DNA of 26,315 nt, from NCBI GenBank assembly GCA_964511665.1, contig CAZEHA010000047.1, forward strand, positions 1 to 26,315, read 5' to 3'. Numbering within the stretch: position 1 is the stretch's first letter; each line of letters starts with the position of its first letter. This document shows positions 24,901 to 26,315 of the stretch, one piece after another. The translations under genes and the position numbers were made by a program. The stretch is from JAGOEF01 sp964511665. Its GTDB lineage: Bacteria; Bacteroidota; Bacteroidia; Bacteroidales; ML635J-15. Below the pieces are notes generated by a model. The model searched no databases and had not been told where the DNA came from. It saw only the letters and a program-made list of their open reading frames with translations.

Positions 24901-26315
24901 GCAGGAACTTATGTACAGGCACCAATAACCTGGACAGAATATAATTATAATTTGTCGGCTTACGATAATCAAACTGTTTATATAGCTATTCAATGTGTTT
25001 CTAACGATGCCTTTGCTTTCATGGTGGACGATATTGAGATTTATAGTGAATATACACCACCAATAGTTGATTTTTCTGCTGATCAAACAACCATTGAAAT
25101 AGGTACAACTGTAAATTTCACCGACTTGTCGACTCAAATGCCTACAGAATGGGATTGGACTTTTGATGGAGGATTCCCTGCAGCCAGTACAATGCAAAAC
25201 CCAAGTATTACCTATAATACTCTTGGAACTTTTGATGTATCGCTCACAGCTACCAATGCCGAAGGTGCCGGCAGTCTTACAAAAACCGGATATATAACTG
25301 TTACACCAGTGCCCACTGTAATTGTTGAGTGGAATTTTCCGCTTAGTTCGGCTGATGCTTTGTCAGATGCAGGAATCCCCGAAAACAATGGCAATAGGTC
25401 GATTACAGTTGGAGGCGGAGTTAATCCACCTACATACGCTACAAATGGTGCAACCACACGATGCGCTGCTGCAACCAACTGGGGTTCGGGAAATGGCACT
25501 AAATATTGGCAGATTAGTTTTACCACTCAGGGTTACAACACATTGAAAGTATCGTCGAAACAAACCGGCAATAACTCAAGGTCGCCCCGCGATTACAAAA
25601 TTCTATACAGTTTGAACGGAAACACCTGGGTTGATGTACCCAATACTAATATCACATGCCAACTGAATAATTGGAATGGTAATGGAAATATTACCAAAGT
25701 TGCTCTGCCAACCGCCTGCGACAACCAAAGCATTGTTTACCTTCGCTGGATTATGAGATCGAACGTGGCAATTGGGGGTGCTACGAATATACAGTCAACA
25801 CAGTCAAATTATATCGACGATATAGTTGTTATTGGTCTTCCGATGAATGTGGCTCCGATTGCCGATTTTGAAGCCAATGCCACCTCAGTCTGTGTAGGTC
25901 AATCGGTTAGTTTTACCGATCTCTCTACCAATTTACCTACAGCCTGGAACTGGACATTTACAGGAGGAAATCCTTCAGCAAGTACCGCGCAGAATCCAGT
26001 GGTGCAATATGATGTCCCCGGTGTTTACGAAGTAAGCCTCATAGTAACTAATGCATCGGGAACCGATACTGAAACAAAAACAAACTACATTAACGTTAAT
26101 GTCAACCCCACCGTTTCGGCCGATAATGGAGGTGCTGTTTGTGTGGGACAATCTATTACCTTAACAGCTGTTGGCACGGGCGGGACCTCCTATAGTTGGA
26201 CAGGCCCCAACGGCTACACTTCGTCGCAGCAAAATCCAACAATAACCAATGCGCAATTATCGCATGCCGGAAGCTATACGGTTGTTCTTAGCAATACAAC
26301 AACCGGTTGCACAGC
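21988..26315 (+). CDS. Secreted trypsin-like (lysyl-endopeptidase-like) protease with PKD repeats (3' end beyond window)
   Basis: Open from the ATG at 21988 to the window edge, at least 1442 residues, with no stop. Residues 1-28 are a signal peptide (cleavage near VHSQ), and 29 to about 205 look like a propeptide. The protease domain (about 206-455) has the full triad: His269 in FLTAYHCG, Asp322 in SDFFLVLL and Ser410 in GGSSGSPLF, closest in pattern to lysyl endopeptidases. Then follow PKD 1 (about 483-565), a beta-sandwich with paired cysteines (about 571-750), PKD 2 (751-832), a choice-of-anchor J-like domain (840-1020), PKD 3 (1027-1107), another beta-sandwich (1111-1281), PKD 4 (1290-1371) and an Ig-like unit (1373 on). 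PKD units share the W-x-W-x-F core and a Y-N-T-x-G-x-x-x-V-S-L pattern. Such proteins are usually exported by the type IX system, but the C-terminal sorting signal would lie outside the window. Confidence 0.9.
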   Translation, partial: MKRALQRFSKIAVTLICVLAIVSNVHSQISYGGSPKSFAQEKGLTGGSFDYDLISLATPDVEAMLVEDYEGKDGLPLRIGVQLSVNAGLENSGVWTQLPDGGRLWVLKIHAAGAKSMSVSFDNFWLAPGTSMYFYNENRRQVLGAFDERNNLYNRTFATELVEGDCVYIEYYEPKFMAGSSDFNISGVSYIYRDTDVNRKFGDAPKAVGASDPCQINVNCSPVGDNWQDEKRGVVQITFLAGGSWYLCSGSLVNNTNNDATPYFLTAYHCGAGTASTAELNSWIFKFRYEAAGCTNPGSEPSTSTITGCSSVAKGNISGGSDFFLVLLNSTPTSVYQPYYNGWDRSGTTSATGVGIHHPSGDIKKISTYGSIAGSGGNNIGGSIMAANSTWRVVWASNANGHGCTEGGSSGSPLFRDNGLILGTLSGGSSTCANPTYPDYYGRFSYHWQSNGSNPNQQLKPWLDPDNTGVNTLPGYDPYATSPPVVDFVASPTTVLPGGSVNFYNLTTNSPTSYNWTFENGSPGSSPEQDPVVVYNTIGTHDVTLVSSNGNGSSNLTKNDYITVVDPAASFCDTLVQFCCTPVIYTSAGGYVGGTNEYGCKAIAEFFETPYPYNQVTGMRVYLAAARSGTNPSVSFVLWDNVNGVPTNILSTVNVPLTTVVSNYNSQGYIDINFPDPVTFPGGGFYVGFMVPTTAAQGDTIAVLTNADEDNTYDTGYSLYGSSWETYAAWGLSLQNAIFAFTCYDGSLEPLAQFKGVPARVAQGAQVQFTDLSGGGIPSSWSWSFSGGDPPSASYQNPLVTYNTVGFYDVSLTVANAYGDDTEAKTAYIEVFDPNGITDFSLDFEACSDFQIDNFSPWTTLDVDGSVTYGVNAFDFPNEGYTGSWIAFNSNNTSPVAGEAWQAHGGSLCGICFAATTPPNNDWLISTQITLGVNSSFSFWAKSVTDQYGLERFKVLVSTTGNAPANFTAISAGTYVQAPITWTEYNYNLSAYDNQTVYIAIQCVSNDAFAFMVDDIEIYSEYTPPIVDFSADQTTIEIGTTVNFTDLSTQMPTEWDWTFDGGFPAASTMQNPSITYNTLGTFDVSLTATNAEGAGSLTKTGYITVTPVPTVIVEWNFPLSSADALSDAGIPENNGNRSITVGGGVNPPTYATNGATTRCAAATNWGSGNGTKYWQISFTTQGYNTLKVSSKQTGNNSRSPRDYKILYSLNGNTWVDVPNTNITCQLNNWNGNGNITKVALPTACDNQSIVYLRWIMRSNVAIGGATNIQSTQSNYIDDIVVIGLPMNVAPIADFEANATSVCVGQSVSFTDLSTNLPTAWNWTFTGGNPSASTAQNPVVQYDVPGVYEVSLIVTNASGTDTETKTNYINVNVNPTVSADNGGAVCVGQSITLTAVGTGGTSYSWTGPNGYTSSQQNPTITNAQLSHAGSYTVVLSNTTTGCT

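Noticed and set aside
21988..26315. Type IX secretion sorting domain on the protease
   Set aside because: The visible sequence ends in an Ig-like repeat; the C-terminus is beyond the window, so it cannot be claimed.
1..26315. CRISPR arrays, tRNA or rRNA genes, insertion sequences
   Set aside because: No regularly spaced direct repeats, cloverleaf-like sequences, conserved rRNA segments or transposase motifs were seen by eye.

Overview
The window looks like chromosomal DNA from an anaerobic or fermentative member of the Bacteroidota, most likely Bacteroidales or a close relative. The reasons are: AT-rich intergenic DNA with little Shine-Dalgarno signal, several matches to the Bacteroidetes -7 promoter box (TAnnTTTG), a split (half-size) transketolase, a large YfhO-type membrane protein, and a huge secreted protease built from PKD and other beta-sandwich modules. 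No rRNA, tRNA, CRISPR array, insertion sequence or phage gene was seen. Assignments rest on reading motifs and lengths; no database search was possible.

Layout. 1-76: the tail of a membrane protein. 303-2858 (+): a YfhO-family GT-C-like membrane protein. 2874-4499 (-): a Na/Pi cotransporter-family protein with a PhoU-like tail. 4719-10729 (-): a three-gene redox operon, nuoE-like, nuoF-like, then a 1224-residue subunit that fuses NuoG-type iron-sulfur domains, a GltD/NfnB-type FAD-NADPH domain and a molybdopterin-oxidoreductase fold. 10812-12161 (-): NADP-type glutamate dehydrogenase, closed by a good intrinsic terminator. 12162-12597: a 436-base divergent gap with two operator-like palindromes. 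12598-15724 (+): an Mpl-like Mur ligase, a LEA-type lipoprotein, a SPOR protein and the N-terminal half of transketolase, closely packed. 15844-16242 (+): a small protein with two CPxC motifs. 16256-17956 (-): an unrecognised secreted 566-residue protein. 18146-21688 (+): a compact operon of an Ldh2-type dehydrogenase, a monoacylglycerol-lipase-like hydrolase and glycerol kinase. 21988 to the end (+): a secreted trypsin-like protease with at least four PKD repeats, cut by the window edge.

The most interesting system is the 4719-10729 operon. Its large subunit has kept the FAD/NADPH site and many cluster ligands. It has lost every recognisable cysteine for the molybdopterin-domain [4Fe-4S] cluster, and the Cys/Sec that would bind Mo or W. 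Together with NADH-binding NuoF and [2Fe-2S] NuoE partners, this suggests a soluble electron-bifurcating NADH/NADPH/ferredoxin transhydrogenase, similar in concept to the Sporomusa-type Nfn (Stn) enzymes, rather than a formate dehydrogenase or complex I. An NADP-type glutamate dehydrogenase next door would be a natural user or source of NADPH. The second coherent unit is hydrolase plus glycerol kinase, which could take monoacylglycerol to glycerol 3-phosphate.
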